A DNA stretch of 64,000 nucleotides from Nitrospira sp. CR1.1 (GCA_014055465.1 WIAF01000008.1:62001-126000), one strand, 5' to 3'; shown: positions 27,715 to 36,557, counted from the stretch's first letter. The notes: generated by a model from the sequence alone, not told the origin. Made by a program: numbers and translations.

Positions 27715-28901
27715 TGACGCCTTTGACCGTCACGGCCATGGCCACGGCAAACCCGCTCGGACTCGGCCTTCCCGCTATGTGGAACGCGTTGCGCACTGAG
27801 GGGCAGGGCTTGCGCCCCAATGATTTTGAAGATGCGGAGATCAAGACCTGGATCGGGCGCGTCGGAGGACTCGAAACGGACCCCATTACCGGCGAACTCA
27901 GCGATTTTGACTGTCGGAACAATCGATTGGCGCTGCTCGGGTTACGACAGGACGGGTTTGAACAGGCGATCGCCTCGGCGCGCTCCCGGTATGGTCCGGA
28001 TCGCATCGGTGTGCTGATCGGCACGACGACCTCCGGCATCCTCGAAACCGAATTGGCTTACCGTCGGCGCAGGGCCGCGGGCGAGGACTTGCCGCTGACG
28101 GTGCGTTATCGCCACACGCAGAACTTGTTTTCCGTCAGTGATGTGGTGCGGCGTCAACTGCGACTTACAGGACCGGTCGCGTCGATTTCCACGGCCTGTT
28201 CCTCCAGCGCAAAGGTCTTCGCTAGCGCCTCGCGCTGGATGGCCGCCGGGCTCTGCGATGCCGTCGTGGTGGGAGGCGTGGACAGTTTGTGCTTCATGAC
28301 GCTCTATGGCTTTGCCTCCTTGGGCTTACTGTCCGATCGGCCCTGCCGCCCCTGCGACGCGAACAGGGATGGCCTCTCCATCGGCGAAGCGGCAAGCTTC
28401 ATCCTGCTGGAACGCGAACGCCACCACGATGATTGCCTGCGTTTCCTCGGCTACGGCGAGAGCAGCGACGCCCACCATATGTCCACGCCCCACCCGGAAG
28501 GCCTGGGCGCCGCCTTAGCCATGGCACGGGCGCTTGAGCGGGCGGAGTTGAAACCGATCGACATCGACTACATCAATCTTCATGGCACGGGAACGCCGGC
28601 CAATGACCTCGCGGAAGATCGCGCCATTTGGGGAACGTTTGGCGGCAGGACGCCCTGCAGCTCAACCAAGGAGAGGACCGGGCATACACTCGGGGCCGCC
28701 GGCGCCACTGAGGCCATTCTCACCCTCCTTTGCCTGCGGCATGATTTTATTCCCGGCATGGTCCGCGTCGAACAAGCGGACCCGCAACTCCGGAGCGGTC
28801 TCGTGCTCCGAAGCGAATTCCGCCCGTTGCGCGCCGCCATCAGTAACTCGTTCGGTTTCGGCGGCAGCAACTGCAGTCTCATCTTTGGGAAAAGGCCATG
28901 A
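27711..28901 (+). CDS. Beta-ketoacyl-ACP synthase (KAS II-like), catalytic subunit
   Basis: The 396-residue protein has the complete Cys-His-His triad: Cys163 in STACSSSAKVF, His291 in NLHGTGTPAND and His325 in KERTGHTLGAAG, plus the C-terminal NSFGFGGSN. It should perform decarboxylative condensation of malonyl-ACP with the growing chain. The start overlaps the exporter stop (ATGATGA) and its own stop overlaps the next gene, a smaller ketosynthase-like protein, suggesting that the two form a heterodimer as ApeO and ApeC do in aryl-polyene synthesis. Confidence 0.93.
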   Translation: MMTPLTVTAMATANPLGLGLPAMWNALRTEGQGLRPNDFEDAEIKTWIGRVGGLETDPITGELSDFDCRNNRLALLGLRQDGFEQAIASARSRYGPDRIGVLIGTTTSGILETELAYRRRRAAGEDLPLTVRYRHTQNLFSVSDVVRRQLRLTGPVASISTACSSSAKVFASASRWMAAGLCDAVVVGGVDSLCFMTLYGFASLGLLSDRPCRPCDANRDGLSIGEAASFILLERERHHDDCLRFLGYGESSDAHHMSTPHPEGLGAALAMARALERAELKPIDIDYINLHGTGTPANDLAEDRAIWGTFGGRTPCSSTKERTGHTLGAAGATEAILTLLCLRHDFIPGMVRVEQADPQLRSGLVLRSEFRPLRAAISNSFGFGGSNCSLIFGKRP

Positions 28902-29692
28902 TGGAAATCTGGGTCATCGGAGTCGGGATTGCAGGACCGGGGCTGGATGGATGGGCCGCTGCCCGACCGGTCCTGGCCGGTGATGTCGGCTACCGGCTGA
29001 CACCTCTCACTCCGGCCATTCCGAATCTGTTATCCGCCGCGGAGCGTCGACGCTGCAGCCAATCCGCGCGTCTCGCCATCACGGCAGCGCAGGATGCCTT
29101 GCTCGCGGGACATCTGCGAGGCGACGCGATGGCAACCGTATTCGCGTCGTCGGACGGTGACGGCGCCATCACGCAGGAAATCTGCGAAGCACTGGCTGGT
29201 GTCGCGCGGGAAGTGTCGCCCACCTCGTTTCACAACTCCGTCTACAACGCCCCGGCCGGCTACTGGAGCATCGCGACCCGTTCACAACTGTCATCGACGA
29301 GTGTCTGCGCATACGATGCGTCATTTGCCGCCGGACTTCTCGAGGCCGCCGCTTATGCCACTGTCGAGCGATGCCCGGTGATGCTGGTCGCGTCGGATCT
29401 TCCCTTCCCCGTCCCCCTGCATGACATCCGCCCCGTGGGAGAGAGTTTTGCCGTCGCGCTGCGGTTGACTGCGATCCCCTCTCCCGATGCGCTCATGCGC
29501 TGCGCAATCGGGCTCGCGCCCCATCGAACCGTGACGGTGTTTCCTGCCGGCATGCCAACCAGTCTGCGCAGCAACCCGGCGGCCCGTAGTCTGCCTCTGC
29601 TGGCAGTGCTGGCCCGACAGGCCTCCGGCACCGTGCGCCTTGCATACACCGACGAGACCGACCTCGTGATCGACTGCAAACCGGAGCGGTGA
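28898..29692 (+). CDS. Ketosynthase-like partner (chain-length-factor-like), catalytically degenerate
   Basis: The 264-residue protein matches only the N-terminal ketosynthase half. The motif where the nucleophile normally sits reads SVCAYDASFAAG: the Cys is shifted and the TACSSS context is lost, and no HGTGT or KxxxGH motif follows. SPTSFHNSVYNAPAGYWSIA is conserved in this class. It resembles the KS-like N-terminal subunit that accompanies the ketosynthase in aryl-polyene clusters and likely shapes the chain-length pocket rather than catalysing condensation. Start and stop overlaps tie it to the genes on either side. Confidence 0.8.
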   Translation: MMEIWVIGVGIAGPGLDGWAAARPVLAGDVGYRLTPLTPAIPNLLSAAERRRCSQSARLAITAAQDALLAGHLRGDAMATVFASSDGDGAITQEICEALAGVAREVSPTSFHNSVYNAPAGYWSIATRSQLSSTSVCAYDASFAAGLLEAAAYATVERCPVMLVASDLPFPVPLHDIRPVGESFAVALRLTAIPSPDALMRCAIGLAPHRTVTVFPAGMPTSLRSNPAARSLPLLAVLARQASGTVRLAYTDETDLVIDCKPER

Positions 29693-29695
29693 TTG

Positions 29696-30172
29696 ATGGA
29701 ACACTACTGTGGCGACATGTCCCAGCTGGTCCCTCATCGCGGGACCATGTGCCTGCTCGATGGAGTCGACGCATGGGATGCGGACCATATCGTCTGCCGC
29801 GCCACCAGCCACCTTCGGCCGGACAATCCCTTGCGCGACGACAGCGGCCTTCGCACCCTCTGCGCCATCGAATACGGCGCGCAGGCGATTGCCGCCCATG
29901 CCGCCCTGGTCAGTGGAGGTCCTGGACAGCGCGTCAGGGAAGGGGTGCTGGCTTCTCTCCGCAATATCAGGACGACGCTGTCTCACCTAGACGGGTTGAA
30001 GGGCGCGCTGACGATCCTCGCCAGGCTTCAATTGAGCCACCAGCAGGGCTGCATCTACGACGTGACGGTGACCGGAGACGGACAAACGGTGCTAAGCGGC
30101 CGGCTTTCCGTGATGCGACTGCCGGATACTCCCGACGAGGTTCGTCCCCACTTACGTGAAGGAGCCGCATGA
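29696..30172 (+). CDS. Hot-dog 3-hydroxyacyl-ACP dehydratase, ApeP-type
   Basis: I prefer the ATG at 29696 (CGGAG upstream) over the TTG one codon earlier. The 158-residue protein opens with LVPHRGTMCLLDGV, whose PHRxxM His14 is the catalytic His of this hot-dog group, and has AIEYGAQAIAAHAAL as the central helix with the acidic partner. It should dehydrate 3-hydroxyacyl-ACP to the trans-enoyl form, leaving the double bond in place because no enoyl reductase is encoded in the operon. Probable partner: the short hot-dog protein at 23606. Confidence 0.83.
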   Translation: MEHYCGDMSQLVPHRGTMCLLDGVDAWDADHIVCRATSHLRPDNPLRDDSGLRTLCAIEYGAQAIAAHAALVSGGPGQRVREGVLASLRNIRTTLSHLDGLKGALTILARLQLSHQQGCIYDVTVTGDGQTVLSGRLSVMRLPDTPDEVRPHLREGAA

Positions 30173-30891
30173 GCAAGCGCGCGCTGGTGACGGGAGGCAG
30201 CGGTGGCATAGGGCAGGCCGTCTGTCAGGCATTGGGCGAGCTCGGATTCGAGATCGTTGTCCATGGCTGCACCCGCATGGACCGGGCGGAAGCGGTCGCG
30301 CAGACCATCCGTGACAAGGGCGGCAAAGCCGACGCCCTGTGCTTCGATGTGACGGATGCCGTCCAAACCCGGCAGGCATTGGAGCGCCTGCAATCGGCCG
30401 GCCCCATTCAGGTCCTCGTGAACAACGCCGGCATCTATGACGACGCCCCGATGGCTGGCATGACCCTCGACCAGTGGCAGCGGGTGATCGATGTGTCGCT
30501 AAATGGATTTTTCAATGTGACGCAGCCGCTCCTGATGCCTATGATCCGGACCCGGTGGGGCCGCATCGTCACCATCACGTCGATCAGCGGGGTCATCGGC
30601 AATCGTGGCCAGGTGAATTATGCCGCGGCGAAAGCCGGTCTCCATGGCGCCACGAAAGCGCTCGCGTTGGAACTCGCTTCCCGTCACATCACAGTCAATG
30701 CCGTAGCCCCGGGCATTATTTCCACATCAGCGACGCAAGACACGTTCGGTGCGGACGCCATCGAACGGCTGGTCCCGATGAAACGCGCCGGCGCCGTGGA
30801 GGAGGTGGCCGCTCTCGTCTCGTTTCTCGTCTCCGACGCGGCCGCCTATGTTTCCGGCCAGATCATCTCGATCAATGGAGCCCAGGCATGA
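30169..30891 (+). CDS. 3-oxoacyl-ACP reductase (FabG-like SDR)
   Basis: The 240-residue short-chain dehydrogenase has the cofactor loop TGGSGGIG, NNAG and the catalytic Ser138-Tyr151-Lys155 set (TSISG, YAAAK), numbering identical to E. coli FabG. It should reduce 3-oxoacyl-ACP with NADPH in each elongation round. It starts in an ATGA overlap with the dehydratase and ends in an ATGA overlap with the glycosyltransferase fusion. Housekeeping FabG is unlikely because every neighbour belongs to the specialised cluster. Confidence 0.9.
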   Translation: MSKRALVTGGSGGIGQAVCQALGELGFEIVVHGCTRMDRAEAVAQTIRDKGGKADALCFDVTDAVQTRQALERLQSAGPIQVLVNNAGIYDDAPMAGMTLDQWQRVIDVSLNGFFNVTQPLLMPMIRTRWGRIVTITSISGVIGNRGQVNYAAAKAGLHGATKALALELASRHITVNAVAPGIISTSATQDTFGADAIERLVPMKRAGAVEEVAALVSFLVSDAAAYVSGQIISINGAQA

Positions 30892-32987
30892 GGGAACGGG
30901 ACAAAGAAGCGATCGCCATCATTCCCGCCTACAATGAAGCCGGGACGATTCACCGCGTCGCCTCCCGGACACTACGCTACGTCGAGCGGGTCGTGGTGGT
31001 GGACGATGGCTCGACCGACCAGACCGTGTCGTCGCTGCGCGAATTGCCGGTGACGATTCTGCGACATGCGCAGAATCTCGGCAAAGCCGCCGCGCTCCGG
31101 CGAGGGATGCAGTATGCCGTCGCGCAGGGAGCGGGCGCGATCATCACGCTCGACGGGGACGGGCAGCACGACCCGGCGGACATTCCGGATTTGCTCGCCA
31201 TGCACCGCCGTGACCCGCTCGCCATCGTGGTCGCAGCGAGGCGACGTCATCGGCACACCATCCCCCGGCTCCGCGCTGCCGCACAGCGAATTGCCGATTT
31301 CTGGATCTCCCTGGCCGCAGGCTGTATGGTCGAGGACAGCCAGTCGGGTTTCCGGCTCTATCCGATCTCCGCCTGGACGGCGGCCGGTTGGCCTTGCGAT
31401 GCGGCTTCGGGTTTCGTGTTCGAAAGCGAGATCCTGATCGAGGCCGGCCGGGCTGGCATTCCCATCCGATCGGTTCCCATATCTGCCATCTACGGACGGC
31501 ATCTCCGGCAAAGCCATTTTCAAAGCGGCCGCGACATTGCCGCCATTACCCGGATGGTCGCAGGAAAACTCCTGGCGGATTGGCTGGGAGCATCCGGCAT
31601 GCTGCTTCGTCGACGACAGGCCATCGCCCCGGCTCCACCCTCTCCATGTGGAACTGACCTGGAGCTCACACGGCCGCCGGCGAAGAAGCCTCGCATACTG
31701 TTTATGGCCGAAGCCGTGACGCTGGCCCATGTCGCCCGCGCGGTGGCCTTGGCCCGCGGTCTGGATCCGGAGCGCTACGAAATCCACCTCGCCTGCGACC
31801 GGCGGTATCACCATCTCTTCGAATCCGTGCCGGCCACTCTCCATCCGATTCGAACGATCGGCAGTCAACAATTTCAGGACCGCTTGCGTTCGGGTGACCC
31901 GCTGTACCGCACGGAAGAATTGCATCACTACGTCGAAGACGATCTGTGCCTGCTCGCCCAGCTGAACCCCGACGCCGTCGTCGGGGACTTTCGTCTGTCG
32001 CTTTCCGTGAGCGCGAGACGTGCCAGGATTCCCTATCTCACCGTCACCAACGCCCATTGGAGTCCGTTCGCGCGCCAGCATTTCGTCGTTCCTGAGTTGC
32101 CCATCACGGATCGGTTCGGTCCGCAGATCGGGCAAGCCCTGTTCACGTTCATGCGTCCCTTCGTGTTCGCGCAACAAGCGTATCCGGTAAACCGGGTTCG
32201 CCGGGACTATGGATTGCCCGCCCTGGGGTATAGCCTTTCGCATCAGTTCACCGACGCCGATGTGACCCTCTACGCCGATGTGCCTGATCTTGTCCCGACC
32301 TTTGGCCGGCCGCGGCACCATCATTATGTCGGTCCGGTTCTCTGGTCGCCGGACTCGGCTCCGCCCTGGTGGGACTCGTGGCCGGCGGCACGACGGATGG
32401 CTTATGTCAGCCTCGGCACGTCCGGACGGGCCGACCTCATGCCGTTCATTCTGGAAGCGCTAGAGCAGCTTGGTATCGGCGCCTTGGTCTCCACTGCCGG
32501 ACGCGCCCTTCCCGGGCGCCTTCCCCCGCACACGCGGGTCGCGCGGTATGTGCCGGGCCAGGCGGCGGCGGCCCGGGCGGATCTGGTCATTTGCAACGGG
32601 GGCAGTGCAACCGTCTACCAAGCGCTGGCGGCAGGGACACCGGTGTTGGGCATTCCAAGCAACCTCGATCAGTATTTGATGATGGAGTATGTCCGCCGGA
32701 GCGGCGCGGGTGACTATCTCAGGGCGGGGACCACCTCGCGCACCAGCGTGACAGAACTCTGTGAGCGTCTGTTAGACACTCCCGCCTTCCGCGATCACGC
32801 CGGTCGCTTACAAGCTGCAATCGACCCGGACCGCACCGCGAGAGCATTCGAACATCACCTCAAAACCGTGCTGGGATCTGACATGAGTGCGCCGGCCTCC
32901 GGCTCCAGAATACGGAGGCCTCCGATGCCCGCGTTGGGGACCGTTCATGGAGATCGCTCCTCATCCAGTGAGGCGAGTCGACGATGA
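30888..32987 (+). CDS. GT2-GT1 bifunctional glycosyltransferase fusion
   Basis: The 699-residue protein has two glycosyltransferase modules. Residues about 8-245 are GT2 (DPM1-like): IIPAYNEAGTI, VVVDDGSTD, ITLDGDGQHD and SQSGFRLYP. Residues about 270-665 are a GT-B fold of the MurG/UGT type: an N-terminal Rossmann half, and a C-terminal donor site with LVICNGGSATVYQALAAGTPVLGIPSNLDQ. The GT2 half normally uses a nucleotide sugar to modify a lipid carrier, the GT-B half a UDP-sugar and a lipid acceptor. As the last gene of the polyene operon, it probably decorates the product or its anchor. The C-terminal 30 residues are low-complexity and may reflect an unclear 3' end. Confidence 0.85.
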   Translation: MRERDKEAIAIIPAYNEAGTIHRVASRTLRYVERVVVVDDGSTDQTVSSLRELPVTILRHAQNLGKAAALRRGMQYAVAQGAGAIITLDGDGQHDPADIPDLLAMHRRDPLAIVVAARRRHRHTIPRLRAAAQRIADFWISLAAGCMVEDSQSGFRLYPISAWTAAGWPCDAASGFVFESEILIEAGRAGIPIRSVPISAIYGRHLRQSHFQSGRDIAAITRMVAGKLLADWLGASGMLLRRRQAIAPAPPSPCGTDLELTRPPAKKPRILFMAEAVTLAHVARAVALARGLDPERYEIHLACDRRYHHLFESVPATLHPIRTIGSQQFQDRLRSGDPLYRTEELHHYVEDDLCLLAQLNPDAVVGDFRLSLSVSARRARIPYLTVTNAHWSPFARQHFVVPELPITDRFGPQIGQALFTFMRPFVFAQQAYPVNRVRRDYGLPALGYSLSHQFTDADVTLYADVPDLVPTFGRPRHHHYVGPVLWSPDSAPPWWDSWPAARRMAYVSLGTSGRADLMPFILEALEQLGIGALVSTAGRALPGRLPPHTRVARYVPGQAAAARADLVICNGGSATVYQALAAGTPVLGIPSNLDQYLMMEYVRRSGAGDYLRAGTTSRTSVTELCERLLDTPAFRDHAGRLQAAIDPDRTARAFEHHLKTVLGSDMSAPASGSRIRRPPMPALGTVHGDRSSSSEASRR

Positions 32988-33372
32988 ATCAGACATCATG
33001 TCCGTCCGTCACCCAGTCCCGCCTCGGGATTCCGCTCGAATCGAACAACGAAGAGAGGAACACCGCAGGTTCCACTCGAGCCCCCTCAGCACGCGTTTCC
33101 TGTTGGCCCTGTTCTATGCGTTGCCTCTCGGACGTGTCTTGTGTTCCCCATGGCGATTGCAGGCCGGCCGGCGGCGCTGGGCCGACCGCCCCTCTACCCG
33201 TTGCGTTCAAGTTCAGAGGCGGCACCTCGCCCCCCCGCACTCCATCGGCAAATTTCCTGGAAAGTCGCCGCGGCGCTCCTCCATAGTCAGCCGTCAATTA
33301 CTCACTTGCCCACCCCTCCGCAAAAAACATGGTTGCCAATGTCATGACGATACTGGCAGGATGCGCGCGCGT
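32988..33372 (+). other. Gap of 385 bp; possible decayed or short coding tail
   Basis: A frame from ATG 32984 (ATGA overlap with the glycosyltransferase stop) runs to 33286 for 100 codons. Its composition is rich in Pro/Ser/Arg/Cys and I recognise no family. A second frame is open across the same stretch. The overlap start argues for a real small gene, the composition against. I see no terminator. Left unassigned. Confidence 0.3.
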
Positions 33373-34293
33373 ATGAGTATGAATCGTCAATGGATCGTTG
33401 CGCTCACCCTCGCGCTCTGCATAGTTCCCAGCCTTGTCCGCGCTGAATCCCCGCCCCAAAGCGTGCATTGGGGCGCGATCGCATTTCCCGACCATGACCC
33501 CACCCTGACCCTGAGCACCGCGGTCTTGGACCGGTTTACCCAGTTCGACGGAGAAGGCAAGCGCTACAACGACATCAACCAGACCATGGGCTTTAATTTC
33601 TTTGCCTTGAGTTGGACCAAACCGCTCGCTCAACTGCCGGGATGGAATCTCAATCTCACGGCAGGCGGCGGACCCACCAGAGACGGCCCAAGCCGCTTCC
33701 TGCAGAACGATGTGGTGCATAAGTTCCGCGGCTTGACGCCGGTGCCGGTCGGAGAGAAGCGGGAGGCGGATGATTTCATGCTGAGTGGGACCATGACACG
33801 GTGGTTCGGCCTGTTGGGATCGAGCGACGTCTTTTTCGCCGGACTGGGAGGCGCCGGTGGGTCTCTGTATTACGAGCCCTATGTGCAGGCAGGTTTTCGT
33901 CGGCTTGCGCTGTTGAATCCGATTCCAGTCTTGGGTGATTACCTCCGCGTCTCAGCCCTCGCGCGCTACGGCCGTCCGTTCAGCGGCGCCGCCTTTCACC
34001 AGGTCGCGCCGCAATCGTACATTGCCCAGGCTTCGGTCGGCTTGGGAAACTATCACCGCTGGAAAGATTCGACGCCCTGGGAAATTGAACTGGCGGTGAC
34101 CGTGGACTCCGGTCTGTTCGTGGACCATCGGGGGGATGCGCTGGAAGAACGCTTCGTGTCGCTGGCGCTGCGCTATTCTGCATTTACCTTCGAAACCTGG
34201 AACGATCTCATCAACCAGAAAGATTACGGCCCGACCTTCGGCGCCCGCCTGACGCTCGACTTATTCTATATGTACGACCGCTGGTTTCACTGA
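33373..34293 (+). CDS. Probable outer-membrane beta-barrel protein, unknown
   Basis: I chose the ATG at 33373 (AGGA about 11 bp upstream); ATG 33361 is also in frame. The 306-residue product has a signal peptide (core WIVALTLALCIVPSLV, cleavage after RAE) and then alternating aromatic/polar strands ending in YDRWFH, as expected for an outer-membrane barrel. I do not recognise the family. Several loops are Gly-rich (LGGAGGSLYYEPY). It lies downstream of the polyene operon and could help deliver or anchor its product, but there is a 385-bp gap and no direct evidence. Confidence 0.7.
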   Translation: MSMNRQWIVALTLALCIVPSLVRAESPPQSVHWGAIAFPDHDPTLTLSTAVLDRFTQFDGEGKRYNDINQTMGFNFFALSWTKPLAQLPGWNLNLTAGGGPTRDGPSRFLQNDVVHKFRGLTPVPVGEKREADDFMLSGTMTRWFGLLGSSDVFFAGLGGAGGSLYYEPYVQAGFRRLALLNPIPVLGDYLRVSALARYGRPFSGAAFHQVAPQSYIAQASVGLGNYHRWKDSTPWEIELAVTVDSGLFVDHRGDALEERFVSLALRYSAFTFETWNDLINQKDYGPTFGARLTLDLFYMYDRWFH

Positions 34294-34321
34294 AGGCCGG
34301 ACCGGTTCTCCTTCCACCCGC

Positions 34322-34470
34322 TCACTTCCCGCAGGTGATCGTGAGCGACTCGATGTCGTTCGTCGTGTCCAGCTTGCCCAAGTTCGGCTCCTGCTGTCCC
34401 GGCGTAACGCGATTTTCGCCCTCTTGAAGTCTGTGCCCTCATACGCGCGCGCCGTGGCATTGTGCGCCGC
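34322..34470 (-). pseudogene. Possible remnant of a secreted protein gene
   Basis: On the minus strand, a frame ending with TGA at 34322 reads as a plausible protein tail: LQEGENRVTPGQQEPNL, then ...IESLTITCGK. An upstream stop is crossed only by a frame change near 34430, beyond which AYEGTDFK reads well. No start codon or ribosome site is evident. This looks like the 3' end of a frameshifted or truncated gene; it could also be chance. Confidence 0.3.
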
Positions 34471-34494
34471 GTTCCGGCCTCAGCGCGTACAGAG

Positions 34495-34587
34495 TCACTT
34501 CAAAATTCCCAAAAACCAGAGCAGCACAAGAATGCTGGCCGGCACGCCCAATAACCAGAGAATGAACCCTTTGCCCATCGGTCCCAT
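34495..34587 (-). CDS. 30-residue single-span membrane protein
   Basis: A very short frame: ATG at 34587 with an excellent AAGGAGG 6 bp upstream, ending with TGA at 34495. The product MGPMGKGFILWLLGVPASIL... is one hydrophobic helix with a short positively charged N-terminus and a terminal Lys. Such proteins are common in bacteria and usually of unknown role. It lies 23 bp after the end of the lipoprotein gene on the same strand and may be co-transcribed with it. Confidence 0.65.
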   Translation of the reverse strand: MGPMGKGFILWLLGVPASILVLLWFLGILK

Positions 34588-34610
34588 GGATGCCTCCTTG
34601 CCAACCCGGC

Positions 34611-35039
34611 TCACGGCAATAAGGCCGCCGCCGTAAGCTCCCGATTCAACGCCGCGACCATCTTCAGGTGCGCGGTCCGGTCCTCTTCAAGATCAGCCGC
34701 AAACAAGGCCGCGTGCTTGCGCTGAAGGACCTGCCCGAACTCCCCTTGCCTGCCGGCTGGAATCTCGTAGAGAGCAGCCAACGCACTCACATACTGACCA
34801 CTGCCGGTCGCGGCCTCCTGCCGGAGGTTTTCATAGGCGACTCCTGCGAACAAATTGATCTTCTGTTCCTTCACGACCATTCCATCGGACGTAAAGAGCT
34901 CATTCGGACTGGTGCTGGAGAAGAAATTGACGGTCGTATCGACCGTGGCTTTGGTGGTGTTGCAACCCCCGACCATGAAGCTGGCGGCAACGACACCGAG
35001 AGCCACAGCTAATCGGTGGATTGATGGGAATAATTTCAC
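34611..35039 (-). CDS. Lipoprotein, DUF3015-like C-terminal region
   Basis: The GTG start at 35039 has AAGGAGG upstream. The 142-residue product has a signal peptide ending in FMVGGC, a lipobox, so it should be lipid-anchored in the envelope. The body contains FFSSTSPNELFTSDGMV and AYENLRQEAATGSGQYVSALAALYEIP, which resembles the C-terminal part of DUF3015 proteins (N-x-x-x-L...A-x-G-x-G-x-Y/E) but lacks the family's N-terminal GCGLG motif. Function unknown. Confidence 0.72.
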   Translation of the reverse strand: MKLFPSIHRLAVALGVVAASFMVGGCNTTKATVDTTVNFFSSTSPNELFTSDGMVVKEQKINLFAGVAYENLRQEAATGSGQYVSALAALYEIPAGRQGEFGQVLQRKHAALFAADLEEDRTAHLKMVAALNRELTAAALLP

Positions 35040-35292
35040 GCGGACCTCCTTTTCATATCTTGGCCATATCTTGCCGGCGTAGGCGATGCATTCAACGTAG
35101 TACTCGCCTTGTTGTACATGGACATGGAAACAGGAGATCCTAGTTATTCCCCTAGAAGAGAGAGCGGAAAGGCCCTAGTGAGAGGACTCAGATGGGAGGA
35201 TGGAAGGTTCAACAGGGGGAGAACACCGGTATGCGGGCGCACTGCGCAACAGGCAACGGAAAGGCAAATGCCTGCGATGAAGCCGTGCGACA

Positions 35293-35622
35293 TCACCATT
35301 CCTTAAAGACCACGAACACGGCGCCGATCATCATGGCGAAGCCGACTACGTAGTTCCATTTCAGATCTTCCTTGAGATAGACGACGGAGAAGACACAGAA
35401 CACGATGAGCGTGATCACCTCCTGTATCGTCTTGAGCTGCGCCGCTGTGAATTCATAATGGCCGATACGATTGGCCGGCACCTGGAAACAGTACTCCACG
35501 AACGCGATGCCCCAACTCGCCAGGATCGCGATCCACAGCGGCGACTCCTTGTATTTCAAATGCCCATACCAGGCGAACGTCATGAAGATGTTGGAGATGG
35601 TGAGCAAGAGAATGGTATGCAT
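35293..35622 (-). CDS. DUF486/DMT-like small membrane protein
   Basis: I chose the ATG at 35622 (AGGAAGG upstream) over the frame start at 35673. The 109-residue protein has four hydrophobic helices and matches DUF486: NIFMTFAWYGHLKY near the N-terminus, ASWGIAFVEYCFQVPANRIGH in the middle and VVYLKEDLKWNYVVGF near the end. The family sits in the drug/metabolite transporter superfamily; its substrate is unknown. No operon partner is close. Confidence 0.88.
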   Translation of the reverse strand: MHTILLLTISNIFMTFAWYGHLKYKESPLWIAILASWGIAFVEYCFQVPANRIGHYEFTAAQLKTIQEVITLIVFCVFSVVYLKEDLKWNYVVGFAMMIGAVFVVFKEW

Positions 35623-35676
35623 CTGATCCTTCCTACCAAGCCGTGATGATATCCCTGGGACGCACAGGAGCAATCA

Positions 35677-36228
35677 TTATTTAGGTGACCGGTCGACGAA
35701 AGAGTTATCCTTGAACTGGCCAAGTTCATATACTCGCGTACAACCCTTACCCTGTGGGAACTCTTTTCCTTTGTACAGGCGTTTCACGATGTCCCCCCTC
35801 GAAAACGTCGTAGCACCCCTACTTGCACTTGCATCGACTCGAATTTCTGCCGGATGAGGAAGGCAGCTTTCCCCAAGAAAGTAGGCCGGGCTGAAAAACT
35901 CATGCACTTCCCTAAAGCTCCAAGGAGTAACTGCCGCCACTATTGCGCTTATGGGAGCCACAATGAGCGCCATGGGAAGAATCATGAGACCACCAATGCC
36001 TCCGCTCCGCCAAAGCACAAACTTACCTTCGGAGTCCGTACGGAGCATTTCGTCTGCTAGCTCGCCTGGCTGAACACGAATCCAGACATCGTACTCGAAG
36101 ATGGGACGCTCTTCTTTATCGAGTACGTAACCCTCTATCCTCAAATACCCTGTGCCATCCGCCACACCACAGCCAGGTAGACTCGCAAGCAGGACTAGTC
36201 CGAGAAGGATATGGCGAATAATTGTCAC
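35677..36228 (-). CDS. Lipoprotein of unknown function
   Basis: The 183-residue product from GTG 36228 has an N-terminal hydrophobic segment with lipobox LASLPGC. A beta-rich region follows (GYLRIEGYVLDKEERPIFEY, like a carboxypeptidase-regulatory or transthyretin-type fold), and then a strongly hydrophobic stretch IGGLMILPMALIVAPISAIVAAV that could be a membrane span. I do not recognise the family. The ribosome site is weak, so the start is uncertain. Codon and base use are more AT-rich than its neighbours, hinting at acquired DNA. Confidence 0.6.
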   Translation of the reverse strand: MTIIRHILLGLVLLASLPGCGVADGTGYLRIEGYVLDKEERPIFEYDVWIRVQPGELADEMLRTDSEGKFVLWRSGGIGGLMILPMALIVAPISAIVAAVTPWSFREVHEFFSPAYFLGESCLPHPAEIRVDASASRGATTFSRGDIVKRLYKGKEFPQGKGCTRVYELGQFKDNSFVDRSPK

Positions 36229-36557
36229 GAGAAGGTCTTCAGCATTCTTCTTTCAGAGCGGGTTGGCTGGCTCGTCCTTCACTGCGTTCGTCGAACGAGG
36301 GGCTTCCCAGACCGCGGGTTGCGCGAGCAAGAAGGATGGCCAGTCCGCCCGTTCCCCCCTTCTCCTTCTTAGCGGGGGTGTGAGGGATGGAGCCTTTGGA
36401 AGTCGGCATGGCGGGTGTGGAAAGATGTAGCGGATAAACCTGCCGTTGTGCGACGGCATGCGACTTTCGGTCGCGCCTCACAGTCGCGCACGGCACCGGA
36501 GCGGATCGGAAGCAACTTCGATCCTTCGCATCATGCCGACTCCGAAGACTCCATCCC
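36229..36557. other. Gene-free gap of 329 bp with repeat arms
   Basis: No convincing gene. The left part is rich in CTTC/GAAG stretches. The region contains one arm of a long inverted repeat and runs into the other arm, which overlaps the uvrA stop. Two 68-90 codon frames cross it on the minus strand but are charged, repetitive and lack ribosome sites. Confidence 0.5.

Noticed and set aside
32984..33286. A 100-codon gene coupled to the glycosyltransferase
   Set aside because: The ATGA overlap is attractive, but its composition (Pro/Ser/Arg/Cys-rich) and the lack of any motif prevent a CDS call.
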